A DNA stretch of 64,000 nucleotides from Mycolicibacterium iranicum (GCF_014190915.1 NZ_JACHVU010000004.1:124001-188000), one strand, 5' to 3'; positions 10,673 through 19,778 are shown, counted from the stretch's first letter. The notes: generated by a model not told the origin, from the sequence alone. Numbers and translations: made by a program.

Positions 10673-12643
10673 CTACTCGCAGCTGGTGTCCGCGGCGTTG
10701 GTGACGGTGAGGTCCTCGGGCAGCTCGGTGGCCGGGGCCTTGGTGCCCCGCAGGACGTGCAGCTGCACCGGGGAGCCGCTGGGTGACGGCGCGCCGACGG
10801 AGTCGAAGTTGCTGCCGAGGACCACCTGTACCACGTCGCCCATGCCGTTGACCTGCTCGATCGTCGCATCGGCGAACGACGAGGCCACCGTCGCGGCGGC
10901 TTCTTCGTTACCGGCGGAGTAGAAGACGGTCGTCTGCGCCAGCGGGCCGGGGTAGTCGTCGGGAGTGGTCACGTTGAACCCGTGCGACTGCAGCGCGCTG
11001 GCCGCGGTGGCGCCCAGGCCGGTCTGGCCGGTCGAATTCGACACCTGCACGGTCACCGTCTCCGGATCCGTGACGATCACGTCGACCGTCTGGTCACCGG
11101 GCTGCGCCGGATCCTGCTGGTCGGGCGCCTGGCCGGCCAGCGACTCCGGCGTGCCGGGCACCGGGGTGTTGTCGGCGTTGCGCTCCTCGGGGAGGGGCTC
11201 GTCGTTGATGATGGCGCTGAACAGGGCCCGCATGTCGTCGGTGCGCGGGATCTCGTTGCCCCACTCGTCGGCGTACCCGACGGTCGGCACCGTCACGAAG
11301 GTGATGCGCCCGGCGGTGACACCCTGCACGGACTGGCCGAGGTCGACGAGGTCCTTGGTGTCGACGTTGTCGACGTAGCTGTCCCCGATGAACATGTTCA
11401 CGACGTTGTTGAGCTTGGACAGCGAGAAGAAGGTCTCTTTGGAGATCAGCGAGCGCAGCAGCGACGACAGGAACAACTGTTGGCGTTTGATACGGCCGTA
11501 GTCGCCGTTGGTCTCGGTGGTGACCTGCCGGGCGCGCACGTAGTTCAGCGCGGTGTGGCCGTTGACGACCTGGCGGCCGGCGGTCGGCAGCACGGTGCCC
11601 AGTTCGTAGTCCTCGATCGGGGTGGTGCTGCAGACCTCGACGCCGCCGAGAGCGTCGACCATCTTGGAGAACCCGGCGAAATCGACTGCCATGAACCGGT
11701 TCACATGCAGACCGGACAGCTTCTGGATCACCTTGACCAGACACTTGGGTCCGCCGACGGCGAAGGCGGAGTTCAGCTTGTACTCGGTGTAGACCGATTC
11801 CTTGCCGTACATCGGGGACTCTTCGTCCGTGATGGGCCCGTACTCCCGGGTCTCGGCGTTCCAGGGCTCGCATTCCATCGGGTCGATCTCGAGGTCGCGC
11901 GGAAACGACACGGCCACAACGCGTTTGCGGTTCGCCGGGATGTTGACCAGCATCACGGTGTCCGACCGGGCGCCCGCTGCGTCGTCGGTGGTGCCGGCAC
12001 CCATGTCGCTGTTGGCCCCGATGCGGCTGTCGGTGCCGACGATCAGGAAGTTCTCGTCACCGAACTGTGCGTTCGGGTCGACGATGTCGCGGGAGTCGGG
12101 ATCGAGTGCGGACACCCGATTGAGCAGGTTGTTCTTCGCCGACTGCCACTGCCAGGCGCCGCCGGTCAGCACCAGGGCGAGGACGGCCACCAGTGCCGCG
12201 ACGACCCGCCCGGCCACACCCGCGCGGCGGTGCGAGCGGCGGGGGCGGTCGGGGAGGTGCCTGGGCGGCCGGGGCGTCGTCAGATCGGGAAGTTCGGAGG
12301 CCGGGGCGGCGATCGCCGGCAGGATCGTGGTGTCGAGGTCGTCGCCGTCGGGGTAGGGCTCGGGCTCTGGATCGGGATCCGGTGCGGCGCGGTGCCGCCT
12401 GGGCTCGGGCAGCGAGGTACCGCCGTTGATCTTGGCGATCAGGTCGGCGACGGTGACGGGTCCCGACGGCTCGTCGGTGCGCGCGGGGGAGGCGTCCTCG
12501 GCGGTGGCGGGACCTATTTCGCGCTCCCACGGCGCGGCGCCTGGCTTCGGCCGCCGCGATCGGGTAAGCCAGTCTCGGTCGGGTGTGTCCCCACTTCCGG
12601 GAAGCGAACGGCCAGGAGTGGCGTCGTCGTCGCCGTCACTCAT
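10673..12643 (-). CDS. LytR-CpsA-Psr (LCP) family protein with C-terminal LytR_C domain
   Basis: A 656-residue membrane protein. A long polar cytoplasmic N-terminus (about 1-140) precedes one transmembrane helix (about 145-165). The outer LCP domain follows (LIVGTDSR, then the catalytic-type arginines in ARSDTVMLVNI, FPRDLEI and YVRARQ). A LytR_C domain (VSNSTGQTGLGATAA) and a short tail complete it. LCP enzymes join arabinogalactan or other glycopolymers to peptidoglycan. The position next to phoU and dus matches Rv0822c. It appears to be transcribed alone from within 12644-12905, where no other gene was seen. Confidence 0.88.
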   Translation of the reverse strand: MSDGDDDATPGRSLPGSGDTPDRDWLTRSRRPKPGAAPWEREIGPATAEDASPARTDEPSGPVTVADLIAKINGGTSLPEPRRHRAAPDPDPEPEPYPDGDDLDTTILPAIAAPASELPDLTTPRPPRHLPDRPRRSHRRAGVAGRVVAALVAVLALVLTGGAWQWQSAKNNLLNRVSALDPDSRDIVDPNAQFGDENFLIVGTDSRIGANSDMGAGTTDDAAGARSDTVMLVNIPANRKRVVAVSFPRDLEIDPMECEPWNAETREYGPITDEESPMYGKESVYTEYKLNSAFAVGGPKCLVKVIQKLSGLHVNRFMAVDFAGFSKMVDALGGVEVCSTTPIEDYELGTVLPTAGRQVVNGHTALNYVRARQVTTETNGDYGRIKRQQLFLSSLLRSLISKETFFSLSKLNNVVNMFIGDSYVDNVDTKDLVDLGQSVQGVTAGRITFVTVPTVGYADEWGNEIPRTDDMRALFSAIINDEPLPEERNADNTPVPGTPESLAGQAPDQQDPAQPGDQTVDVIVTDPETVTVQVSNSTGQTGLGATAASALQSHGFNVTTPDDYPGPLAQTTVFYSAGNEEAAATVASSFADATIEQVNGMGDVVQVVLGSNFDSVGAPSPSGSPVQLHVLRGTKAPATELPEDLTVTNAADTSCE

Positions 12644-12905
12644 CTTCTACCGGCCTTCCAGCGTCCCTGCGGCGTCTCGTGGGTGCGCGTCGTTGCGCAC
12701 GGGCACGCAGGCCGCCGAGTGCCTGCTAACTGTCTAGAGCACTGCGCCCTGCTCCGCCACCGGAGCCGGGCAGTGTGATCCCTCATCGTACTGAGACATC
12801 CTGAGAGACATCCAGCCGCAGCCGGGTGTCTATTCCCTCTCGAAACCCTCTCGAACCGACCTCGGCGCGATCACGAACCCGTCTCGGATCCGGCGTAACC
12901 GCAGC

Positions 12906-14018
12906 TCAGCCGCCCGAGTGCATGACGTCGGCCCCGGCGGGCACCGTGCAGTCGTCCGGGTCGTCAAGCCAGCCCTCGGGCAGCGTGACCGAGGCCGGGG
13001 AGCCCTGACGTCCGCGCGGGCCGTTGGCGGCGTCGGGGAACGGTACGTCGGGATCGAGGGTGCCGAGCAGGTCGTCGAGCTCGGAGATGGTCTTGACCAG
13101 CGCCAGCGACCGGCGCAGATCGGCGCCGGCAGGGAATCCGTGCATGTACCACGCCACGTGCTTGCGGATGTCCCGCATTCCTTTGTCCTCTCCGAAGTGG
13201 GCAGCGAGCAGCTCACCGTGTCTACGGATGATCTGCGCCACCTCACCGAGGGTCGGCGGGGTGGCCGGCGCAGTGCCGGCGAACGCCGCGGACAGCTCGG
13301 CGAACAGCCACGGCCGTCCCAGGCAGCCACGGCCGATGACCACACCGTCGCACCCCGTCGCGGCCATCATGGCCAGCGCGTCACGAGCGTCGAAGATATC
13401 ACCGTTCCCGAGCACCGGAACACTCGTGACGTGCGCCTTCAGTGCGGCGATCTGGTCCCAGTCGGCGCTGCCCGAATAGCGCTGCGCGGCGGTCCGGGCG
13501 TGCAGCGCGACGGCCGCTGCACCCTCCTCGGCGGCGATGCGTCCCGCATCGAGGTGGGTGTGGTGGGCGTCGTCTATCCCGATGCGGAACTTGACGGTGA
13601 CCGGGATGTCCGTCCCCTCCGTCGCGCGGACCGCGGCAGCGACGATCTGACCGAACAGCCTGCGCTTGTAGGGCAGGGCCGCTCCGCCACCGCGCCGGGT
13701 GACCTTGGGCACCGGGCAGCCGAAGTTCATGTCGATGTGGTCGGCGAGGTCCTCGTCGACGATCATCTTCGCCGCGGCATAGGTGTTGACCGGGTCGACG
13801 GTGTAGAGCTGCAGGGACCGCGGTGATTCGTCGGGGGCGAACGTCGTCATGTGCATCGTCACCGGATGCCGCTCGACGAGGGCGCGGGCGGTCACCATCT
13901 CGCAGACGTACAGCCCGCTGACGGTGCCGGCGCGCGCCAGCTCGAGTTCGCGGCACAGCGTCCGGAACGCGACATTGGTCACCCCGGCCATGGGCGCGAG
14001 GACGACCGGGCTGCGCAA
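12906..14018 (-). CDS. dus: tRNA-dihydrouridine synthase (DusB type)
   Basis: About 370 residues with the Dus TIM barrel: SPVVLAPMAGVTNVAFR at the N-terminus, the signature MNFGCPVPKVTRRGGG with the active-site cysteine, VKFRIGIDD, and HARTAAQRYSG and NGDI for FMN and substrate binding. It reduces uridines in tRNA with FMN and NADPH. TTG 14018 is the only usual start codon in reach, but the conserved family N-terminus (an IGPI motif) continues upstream in the same frame to at least 14033. The true start is therefore probably a rarer codon such as CTG at 14039, inside the hairpin at 14025-14053. Confidence 0.85.
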   Translation of the reverse strand: MRSPVVLAPMAGVTNVAFRTLCRELELARAGTVSGLYVCEMVTARALVERHPVTMHMTTFAPDESPRSLQLYTVDPVNTYAAAKMIVDEDLADHIDMNFGCPVPKVTRRGGGAALPYKRRLFGQIVAAAVRATEGTDIPVTVKFRIGIDDAHHTHLDAGRIAAEEGAAAVALHARTAAQRYSGSADWDQIAALKAHVTSVPVLGNGDIFDARDALAMMAATGCDGVVIGRGCLGRPWLFAELSAAFAGTAPATPPTLGEVAQIIRRHGELLAAHFGEDKGMRDIRKHVAWYMHGFPAGADLRRSLALVKTISELDDLLGTLDPDVPFPDAANGPRGRQGSPASVTLPEGWLDDPDDCTVPAGADVMHSGG

Positions 14019-14024
14019 CGCGAT

Positions 14025-14053
14025 CGGCCCGATCTGCAGCGCAGATCGGGCCG
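14025..14053 (-). terminator. Perfect 13-bp hairpin between desA1 and dus
   Basis: Arms CGGCCCGATCTGC and GCAGATCGGGCCG with a 3-nt loop. On the minus strand it begins 15 nt after the desA1 stop and covers the probable start of dus. It may end the desA1 transcript, or control dus translation by hiding its start. No T-run follows. Confidence 0.65.
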
Positions 14054-14068
14054 GTCGGGTGGTGTCTG

Positions 14069-15076
14069 CTACGAGGCTGATGATCCCACCAGCTGGTTCT
14101 TGGCGGCCTTCTTCTCGGCCATCTGCCGCAGCCGTTCCTCGCGGCGCTGCTTGGCGATCTCGAACTTGTCGACGGCCTCCTGCAGCTCCTCGACCAGCAG
14201 GCCGAGGTCGTCACGCAACCGCGCACTCTCGCCGTTGAAGTCCTCGCGCTCGAAGATGCGCCACTTCTTGAGCACCGGCATCACGATGTCTTCGAGGTGG
14301 ATCCGCGGGTCGTAGACGCCGCCGGAGGCGATGCTGACCGCGCGCCGGCGGAAGTCCGGGATCGTGTACCCGGGCATCTTGAAGTTGCGCAGCACCTTGT
14401 GCAGAGACTTCATCGCCTGGTCGGGCGCGATCTCGAAACCGGCCTCGGAGACGTCGCGGTAGAAGATCATGTGCAGGTTCTCGTCGGCCGAGACGCGCTG
14501 CAGCAGTTGGTCGGCGATCGGCTCGTTGCACGCCTTACCGGTGTTGCGGTGCGACACGCGGGTGGCGAGCTCCTGGAACGTCACGTAGATGACCGAGTCG
14601 AACAGGCTGTCGGCGAACAGGTCGGCCTCGATCTGGTCGTTCTGGCCGGGGCTGAAACCGCGGGTCATCTGCTCGAGGCGCAGCATCTCCAGTTCGACCG
14701 GATCGACGTTGCGCGTGACGATGAGGTAGTCGCGCAGCGCGATGCCGTGGCGGTTCTCCTCGGCGGTCCAACGGTTCACCCAGAAGCCCCAGGGGCCGTC
14801 CATGCTGAAGTTCATCGCGATCTCGCGGTGGTAGGACGGCAGGTTGTCCTCGGTCAGCAGGTTGACGAGCATCGCCACGCGGGCGGTCTCGGAGATCTGC
14901 GACTGCTCCGGGTGCCAGTCCTGGCCGCCGAGTGCGTAGTAGTTCTTGCCATCGGACCACGGGACGTAGTCGTGCGGATTCCAGTCCTTCTTCATCCGCA
15001 TATGACGGTTCACGAGGGGCTCGACGACGGGCTCGAGTTCCCTCAGCAGTTGCAGGTCGGTCAGGTCTTTCGACAC
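14069..15076 (-). CDS. desA1: Acyl-ACP desaturase DesA1
   Basis: A 335-residue soluble di-iron desaturase with both ligand motifs, EENRHG in the first helix pair and DENLHM in the second. It matches DesA1 (Rv0824c), an essential enzyme that introduces a double bond during mycolic acid synthesis. It starts at GTG 15076 behind GGGAGG. The upstream 15077-15182 segment is AT-rich for this genome (with an ATATAT stretch) and probably holds its promoter. A perfect hairpin follows the stop. Confidence 0.93.
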   Translation of the reverse strand: MSKDLTDLQLLRELEPVVEPLVNRHMRMKKDWNPHDYVPWSDGKNYYALGGQDWHPEQSQISETARVAMLVNLLTEDNLPSYHREIAMNFSMDGPWGFWVNRWTAEENRHGIALRDYLIVTRNVDPVELEMLRLEQMTRGFSPGQNDQIEADLFADSLFDSVIYVTFQELATRVSHRNTGKACNEPIADQLLQRVSADENLHMIFYRDVSEAGFEIAPDQAMKSLHKVLRNFKMPGYTIPDFRRRAVSIASGGVYDPRIHLEDIVMPVLKKWRIFEREDFNGESARLRDDLGLLVEELQEAVDKFEIAKQRREERLRQMAEKKAAKNQLVGSSAS

Positions 15077-15182
15077 GACACCTCCCAGTTATCTGTACCT
15101 GATGGTTGCACTCAATATATCTGTGTATCCCGGTGACATTCAAGCCGCCGCGCCGTACCTCACACCCAGGTGGGGGCCCTGA

Positions 15183-15764
15183 TCAGGTCGACGCCCTGCT
15201 GAGCAGTAGCTCAGCACAGTGGTCGATGAACTGCTCGCGGGTGGCTGACAACCTGTCGTCGAGATACGCCGTGAACAACGCAGTGAGTGCCCCGATCAGG
15301 CCGGTGGCAACCATCGCCTGAGTGGCGGGGTCGGTGATCTGGGTCAGGTTGTGCTGCAGCAACTCGATGAAGCTGGGCATCCACCGAGCCCCGGATCGGG
15401 CCAGGACCGGTTCGGCCTCCGGTGCCAGCAGCAGCACCCGGCCGCGGGCCGGGTCGTCGATCATCAGCGCGACGAACCGTTCGACGGCGTCGCGCATGCT
15501 GTCGGACTCCATCAGGGTGGACATCGCCGCGGCGCAGACGTCGTCGTACACCGCGGCCACGTATTCGTCGCGGTCGGCGAAGGATTCGTAGAAGTACCGC
15601 TCCGTCAGGCCGGCTTCGCGGCACACCGCGCGCACCGTCAGGTTCGGACCGCCCGGACGGCCGAGCAGGCCGATGCCCGCGGCGATCAGTTCGTCGCGCC
15701 GGAGGGCCTGGCGGTCCTGCAGCGGAACACCCGACCAGCGGCCACGTCGTTGACCGGACGCCAC
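15183..15764 (-). CDS. TetR family transcriptional regulator
   Basis: A 193-residue regulator with an N-terminal helix-turn-helix (LTVRAVCREAGLTERYFYESF, about residues 38-58) and an all-helical ligand domain. The start is GTG 15764, 2 nt after a very strong AGGAGGACT site; the open frame continues far upstream but is not protein-like there. It is divergent from the DUF2236 gene at 15834 with an inverted repeat between them, so it probably represses that gene and itself. Position corresponds to Rv0825c. Confidence 0.85.
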   Translation of the reverse strand: MASGQRRGRWSGVPLQDRQALRRDELIAAGIGLLGRPGGPNLTVRAVCREAGLTERYFYESFADRDEYVAAVYDDVCAAAMSTLMESDSMRDAVERFVALMIDDPARGRVLLLAPEAEPVLARSGARWMPSFIELLQHNLTQITDPATQAMVATGLIGALTALFTAYLDDRLSATREQFIDHCAELLLSRAST

Positions 15765-15784
15765 AGTCCTCCTAAGCTCCGTAG

Positions 15785-15802
15785 TGACAACACGCGTAGT
15801 CA
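15785..15802. promoter_or_regulatory. Probable TetR operator between divergent genes
   Basis: TGACAAC, 4 nt, GTAGTCA: an inverted repeat with 6 of 7 positions matching. It lies in the 69-bp gap between the TetR gene and the DUF2236 gene, well placed to control both. Confidence 0.5.
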
Positions 15803-15833
15803 AAAACCGTGATCCTCGTCGAGAAGAGCACCA

Positions 15834-16853
15834 GTGACTCAAGATACGTCCGAGATACCTCCCGTGAGCGAGGGATCGGCGACCGGATCGGCCCCGGTGG
15901 GTGCGGGTTGCCCCGTCAGCGGCGGCGGATACGACGCGCCGCCGGAACCCCTCGGCCCCGATTCGCTGACGTGGAAGTACTTCGGCCAGTGGACCGGGAT
16001 GCTGCAGGGACCCTGGGCCGGCTCGATGCAGAACATGCACCCGCAACTCGGCGCCGCGGTGCAGGAGCACTCCATCTTCTTCATCGAGCGGATGCCGCGC
16101 CTGTTCCGGTCGGTGTATCCGATCGGCGGCGTGGTGTTCGACGGTCACCGCGCTCCGAGGACCGGCGCCCAGGTGCGCGACTATCACATCGGCATCAAGG
16201 GAGTCGACGACCAGGGGCGGCGCTACAGCGCGCTCAACCCCGACGTCTTCTACTGGGCGCACGCGACCTTCTTCAAGTCCACGCTGCTGGCTGCGGAGTG
16301 GCTGGGCGGCGGTCTCACCGAGGCGCAGAAACGGCAGCTCTTCGACGAGCACGTGACGTGGTACCGCATGTACGGCATGAGCATGCGCCCCGTCCCGAAG
16401 TCCTGGGAGGAGTTCCAGGAGTACTGGGACCACATGTGCCATCACGTGCTGGAGAACAACTGGGCCGCCCGCACCGTGCTCGACCTGTCGACGATGCCCA
16501 AGCATCCGTCGCTGGAATGGATGCCGGACTTTCTGTGGCGGCTGAATCTGGCGGTGATGCAACGCTTCTTCAACTTCACCACCGTCGGACTCTTCGATCC
16601 GCCGGTCCGTGAGCTCATGGGCTACACCTGGTCGCCCCGGCAGGAACGTGCGCACCGGCTCTTCGGCAAGGCCGTCCATCACGTGGTCAAGCTGCTGCCC
16701 GGGCGCGTGATGATGCATCCGCGTAAGCGTTCGGCATGGGACCGGGCCCACGGACGTCTCCCGGTCGACGCGCCGCTGGTGGAGACCCCGGCCCGCAATC
16801 TGCCGCCCCTGGCGTATCGCGACGACCCGCATTACTACAGCCCGAGGGTGTGA
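15834..16853 (+). CDS. DUF2236 (MpaB/Lcp-like) haem oxygenase-type protein
   Basis: A 339-residue protein of the DUF2236 family, which includes mycophenolate oxygenase MpaB and latex-clearing protein. The conserved pattern includes GVVFDGHRAPRTGAQVRDYH, YWAHATF (family histidine) and WYRMYG. There is no signal peptide. The first 35 residues are low-complexity Ser/Gly/Pro. The substrate is unknown. It starts at GTG 15834. It matches the position of Rv0826 and is probably controlled by the divergent TetR regulator. Confidence 0.82.
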   Translation: MTQDTSEIPPVSEGSATGSAPVGAGCPVSGGGYDAPPEPLGPDSLTWKYFGQWTGMLQGPWAGSMQNMHPQLGAAVQEHSIFFIERMPRLFRSVYPIGGVVFDGHRAPRTGAQVRDYHIGIKGVDDQGRRYSALNPDVFYWAHATFFKSTLLAAEWLGGGLTEAQKRQLFDEHVTWYRMYGMSMRPVPKSWEEFQEYWDHMCHHVLENNWAARTVLDLSTMPKHPSLEWMPDFLWRLNLAVMQRFFNFTTVGLFDPPVRELMGYTWSPRQERAHRLFGKAVHHVVKLLPGRVMMHPRKRSAWDRAHGRLPVDAPLVETPARNLPPLAYRDDPHYYSPRV

Positions 16854-16873
16854 AGACCGGCTAAGTTTGGGCG

Positions 16874-17542
16874 ATGCGACGAAACCTGGCGCGACGCAAC
16901 GTAGTGACCGTCCTCGTCGCGGTGTTCGCCGCCTCGGCATTCGCCGTTCCGGCGGCGGCGGACCCGTCGGTGGCGCCCGGTCAGATGATCGTGGTGAGCG
17001 CACCCACGGCGGATTCGCCGACCGCCACCCTGTCCGCCTACGAACGTGTCGACGACGGGTGGCGCGCGGTGCTCGGGCCGACGCGGGCCGATCTCGGTTC
17101 GCTGGGCGTGGGGGCTCCCGAGGACGACGTCTTCCGCACCCCCGAGGGCACCTTCCCGCTCGGGCAGGCCTTCGGCCGCGAGGTCAATCCCGGCACCCGG
17201 ATGCCGTACTTCCAGGCCACCGACGAGGACTGGTGGGACGAGGACGTCGACTCCCCGACGTACAACACGCACGTGCACGCCGAGGAGATCGCCTCCGACG
17301 ACGCCGAGAACCTGTACGACTCCGGGCCCATCTACGACTACGCCGTCCTGATCGACCACAACCCCGAGCGGATCCCGGGCCGCTCGGCGGGCATCTTCCT
17401 GCACGTGTCCGACGGCGAACCGACCTGGGGCTGCGTGGCCATCGACCGCGATCAGATGCGGTCGGTGCTGCAGTGGCTGGATCCCGCGGCGCACCCGCAC
17501 ATCACCATCCGCGTCGGGTCCGACGGGCCGCCCGCCCTCTGA
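16874..17542 (+). CDS. Secreted L,D-transpeptidase-like (YkuD) protein
   Basis: A 222-residue exported protein with a signal peptide (about 1-29, ending AAA-D). The C-terminal catalytic domain carries the YkuD signature: His177 and Cys187 in an HVSDGEPTWGCVAI motif. Enzymes of this fold form 3-3 crosslinks in peptidoglycan or attach proteins to it. The sequence between the signal and the motif is rich in Asp/Glu/Trp and unlike the Ldt1-Ldt5 architecture, so it is closer to the Rv0309-type exported family. It starts at ATG 16874, 20 nt after the preceding stop. Confidence 0.82.
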   Translation: MRRNLARRNVVTVLVAVFAASAFAVPAAADPSVAPGQMIVVSAPTADSPTATLSAYERVDDGWRAVLGPTRADLGSLGVGAPEDDVFRTPEGTFPLGQAFGREVNPGTRMPYFQATDEDWWDEDVDSPTYNTHVHAEEIASDDAENLYDSGPIYDYAVLIDHNPERIPGRSAGIFLHVSDGEPTWGCVAIDRDQMRSVLQWLDPAAHPHITIRVGSDGPPAL

Positions 17543-17545
17543 CGG

Positions 17546-17902
17546 TTAGCGCCGCGCGACGTGGGGCGTCCAGGACAGGCCGTCGAAATAGCGCAGCGCG
17601 TAAGGGTTCTGGGGATCCGGATACCAGTTCGGCCGGGCCGGTCGGTAGCGACCGAAGACCCCGGCGGGATCGCCGGCGATGCTGAGCCGGTGCTCATAGT
17701 CCGCACGGGCCCGGAGGCCGGCCTCACGCACGGCCGCGGCGCGTCGGCGTCGGCGGACGACGATCAGCAGGCCTGCCACCGCGATTGCGGCGACCACCTC
17801 GTACCAGCCCAGCCACATCCACCACGCCGCTGTCGACGCCGCGACGACGGTCAGGGCGGGGTGGCGGCGTGCGAAAGGCCGGTGGGCGATCTGCTCGGGC
17901 AT
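17546..17902 (-). CDS. Small membrane protein with C-terminal DUF2510 motif
   Basis: A 118-residue protein with a hydrophobic segment (about residues 19-50, possibly two short helices) and an arginine-rich stretch (RRRRRAAAV). A C-terminal DUF2510 motif with the invariant pattern NWYPDPQNPYALRYFDG.SWT completes it. DUF2510 is common at the ends of actinobacterial membrane proteins; its function is unknown. The ATG at 17902 is chosen because the peptide from there reads as soluble head then helix. It is convergent with the YkuD gene, 3 nt apart. Confidence 0.8.
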   Translation of the reverse strand: MPEQIAHRPFARRHPALTVVAASTAAWWMWLGWYEVVAAIAVAGLLIVVRRRRRAAAVREAGLRARADYEHRLSIAGDPAGVFGRYRPARPNWYPDPQNPYALRYFDGLSWTPHVARR

Positions 17903-18004
17903 CGATGGCGATCTTACGAGCGCGGCGGCACCCGGGACCGGGCTTCGGGGCGACGCGCCTGCGCGTGAGGTTTGCTTTCTCCGCCGACGGGCTAGCTTGG
18001 AGGA

Positions 18005-18901
18005 ATGCAGGCGCCGGAGATCCTGGGCGGCCGCTATGAGTTGGGGCGTGTCCTCGGCCGTGGCGGGATGGCCGAAGTGCGCGATGCCTGGGACAAGCGG
18101 CTGGGTCGTCCGGTGGCCGTCAAGCTGCTCTACCCGTCGGTGGTCACGCAGCCCGACACTCGCAGGCGCTTCGCGACCGAGGCGCGCGCGGCCGCGGCCC
18201 TCAACCATCCGCATGTCGTCGCGGTGCACGATTCCGGCGTCCATGACGGCAGGCACTACATCGTGCTGGAGCGCCTGCCCGGGCAGAACCTGGCCGACGT
18301 GCTGGCCCGTAACGGGCCGCTGCCCACCGAACACGTGCGCGCCATCATGCGCGACGTGCTCTCCGCGCTGAGCGCCGCGCACGCCAATGGGGTGCTGCAC
18401 CGCGACATCAAACCGGCGAACATCTTGTTCACCGAGTTCGGCGGGGTGAAGATCGCCGACTTCGGGGTGGCGAAGAGTCCCGACACCCCGCAGACGTTGA
18501 CGAACCGGGTCTTCGGCACGATGGCCTACCTGCCTCCCGACCGGATCGCGGGACGGCCGGCCACTCCGAGCGACGATCTGTACGCGCTCGGAGTCGTCGC
18601 CTACGAGGCGCTCACGGCCCGGCGTGCGTATCCGCAGGAGAATCTCGGGGCGCTGGCCGACGCGATCGCGGCGGGGCAGGTGATGCCGCTGTCGGCGTTG
18701 CGGCCCGACGTCGATCCGGCTCTGGTGACCACGATCGAGCGCGCGATGGCCACCGATCCGCGGTGGCGGTTCGCCACCGCCGAGCAGATGCTGGCCGGCC
18801 TTGACGCGCCCCGCGCCCGGCCCGATCGGACCGGAACCGTGCTGGCGGCCGTCGCAATTCTGCTCGTCCTGGTGCTCGCCGCGGTACTCGTCGCGCTGTA
18901 G
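18005..18901 (+). CDS. Membrane-anchored serine/threonine protein kinase (PknB type)
   Basis: A 298-residue kinase. It has a glycine loop GRGGMAEV (18-25), Lys40, Glu59, catalytic HRDIKPAN (Asp134), DFG (152-154) and an activation loop with several Thr. One C-terminal transmembrane helix (about 277-298) is followed by almost nothing outside. It therefore lacks the PASTA or other sensor domain of PknA/PknB and probably senses through partners. It starts at ATG 18005 with GGAGG directly upstream. Confidence 0.92.
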   Translation: MQAPEILGGRYELGRVLGRGGMAEVRDAWDKRLGRPVAVKLLYPSVVTQPDTRRRFATEARAAAALNHPHVVAVHDSGVHDGRHYIVLERLPGQNLADVLARNGPLPTEHVRAIMRDVLSALSAAHANGVLHRDIKPANILFTEFGGVKIADFGVAKSPDTPQTLTNRVFGTMAYLPPDRIAGRPATPSDDLYALGVVAYEALTARRAYPQENLGALADAIAAGQVMPLSALRPDVDPALVTTIERAMATDPRWRFATAEQMLAGLDAPRARPDRTGTVLAAVAILLVLVLAAVLVAL

Positions 18902-19020
18902 CGAATTCCTTGCGTGACCTGCAAATATCTGCGGGCTCACCGATGGGTCGCGGTCGGATAACGATCCGCGCGTCGAGTTCAGTTTTGATCTTGCATGCTG
19001 TATTTTGCGGGATTTTTCGT

Positions 19021-19026
19021 TATGTT
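19021..19026 (+). promoter_or_regulatory. -10 hexamer giving a leaderless start at 19034
   Basis: TATGTT in an AT-rich stretch, ending 7 nt before GTG 19034. This spacing supports the GTG as start codon rather than the ATG at 18995, which lies upstream of the promoter element. Confidence 0.55.
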
Positions 19027-19033
19027 GCTGGGC

Positions 19034-19723
19034 GTGGGTCGGCACTCATTGCCCAAGAAGCGGCGCAACCCGTCTGTGTACGTGATGTCGGCGCTCGCCC
19101 CCGCGGCGGTGTTCCTGGCCGTCAAGGGTGATGCGGGCCCGGTTCCCGTGGTCGTCGAGGACGAGCCCGTGGCCGCCCCCGCTCCCGCCGCGGTTCTCGA
19201 GCCCTCGGTGCCGTGCTGCGTGGAGATCGTCGCAGCGCCCGCGGCGTCGCCGGCACCGGCATTGCTGACCGACCCGGGGGACGACGCCGCGGTGGCGCCG
19301 GCCTCGCTGGTGTCCGCGTCGCGTTGGCGGGTCGTGAGCCGCACGCTGCCCGCCGGGGTCGCCCCCGAGCGCGGGCTGCAGGTGCGCACGATCCTGACCG
19401 CTCGGAGCATCAGCGCCGTCTTCCCGGAGATCAACAACATCGGCGGCGTACGCCAGGATGCGCTGCGCTGGCATCCGAACGGCCTCGCGCTCGATGTCAT
19501 GATCCCGAACCCCGGCTCCGACTCGGGGATCGCGCTCGGCAACCAGATCGTCGCGTACGTGTTGGCCAACGCGCAGCGCTTCGGCATCCAGGACGCCATC
19601 TGGCGGGGCGTGTACTACACCCCCGGTGGGGCCCGATCCGGCGGCTACGGGCACTACGACCACGTCCACGTCACGACCACCGGCGGTGGCTACCCCGACG
19701 GCGACGAGGTCTACTTCCGCTGA
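19034..19723 (+). CDS. Exported protein of the mycobacterial Rv0320-like family
   Basis: About 229 residues. A basic start (PKKRR) and a hydrophobic stretch form a signal or anchor, followed by an Ala/Pro/Val-rich linker with CC. A conserved C-terminal domain (about 105-229) has LRWHPNGLALDVM, IWRGVYYTPGG and YDHVHVTTTGGG. The spaced His and Asp residues resemble a metal-dependent peptidase or hydrolase of the M15/extensin-like type, which is an inference. The ATGs at 18995 and 19022 are alternative starts. The GTG at 19034 is preferred because of the promoter spacing. Confidence 0.72.
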   Translation: MGRHSLPKKRRNPSVYVMSALAPAAVFLAVKGDAGPVPVVVEDEPVAAPAPAAVLEPSVPCCVEIVAAPAASPAPALLTDPGDDAAVAPASLVSASRWRVVSRTLPAGVAPERGLQVRTILTARSISAVFPEINNIGGVRQDALRWHPNGLALDVMIPNPGSDSGIALGNQIVAYVLANAQRFGIQDAIWRGVYYTPGGARSGGYGHYDHVHVTTTGGGYPDGDEVYFR

Positions 19724-19778
19724 CCTGCCCGGTCCTGCCGCCCGGTCTGGCCCGCTACCCGGGCGAGGACGGCCGTAG

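Noticed and set aside
15765..17003. Long minus-strand extension of the TetR frame upstream of 15764
   Set aside because: It lies opposite the DUF2236 and YkuD genes and has no protein-like sequence; GTG 15764 has a very strong ribosome-binding site.
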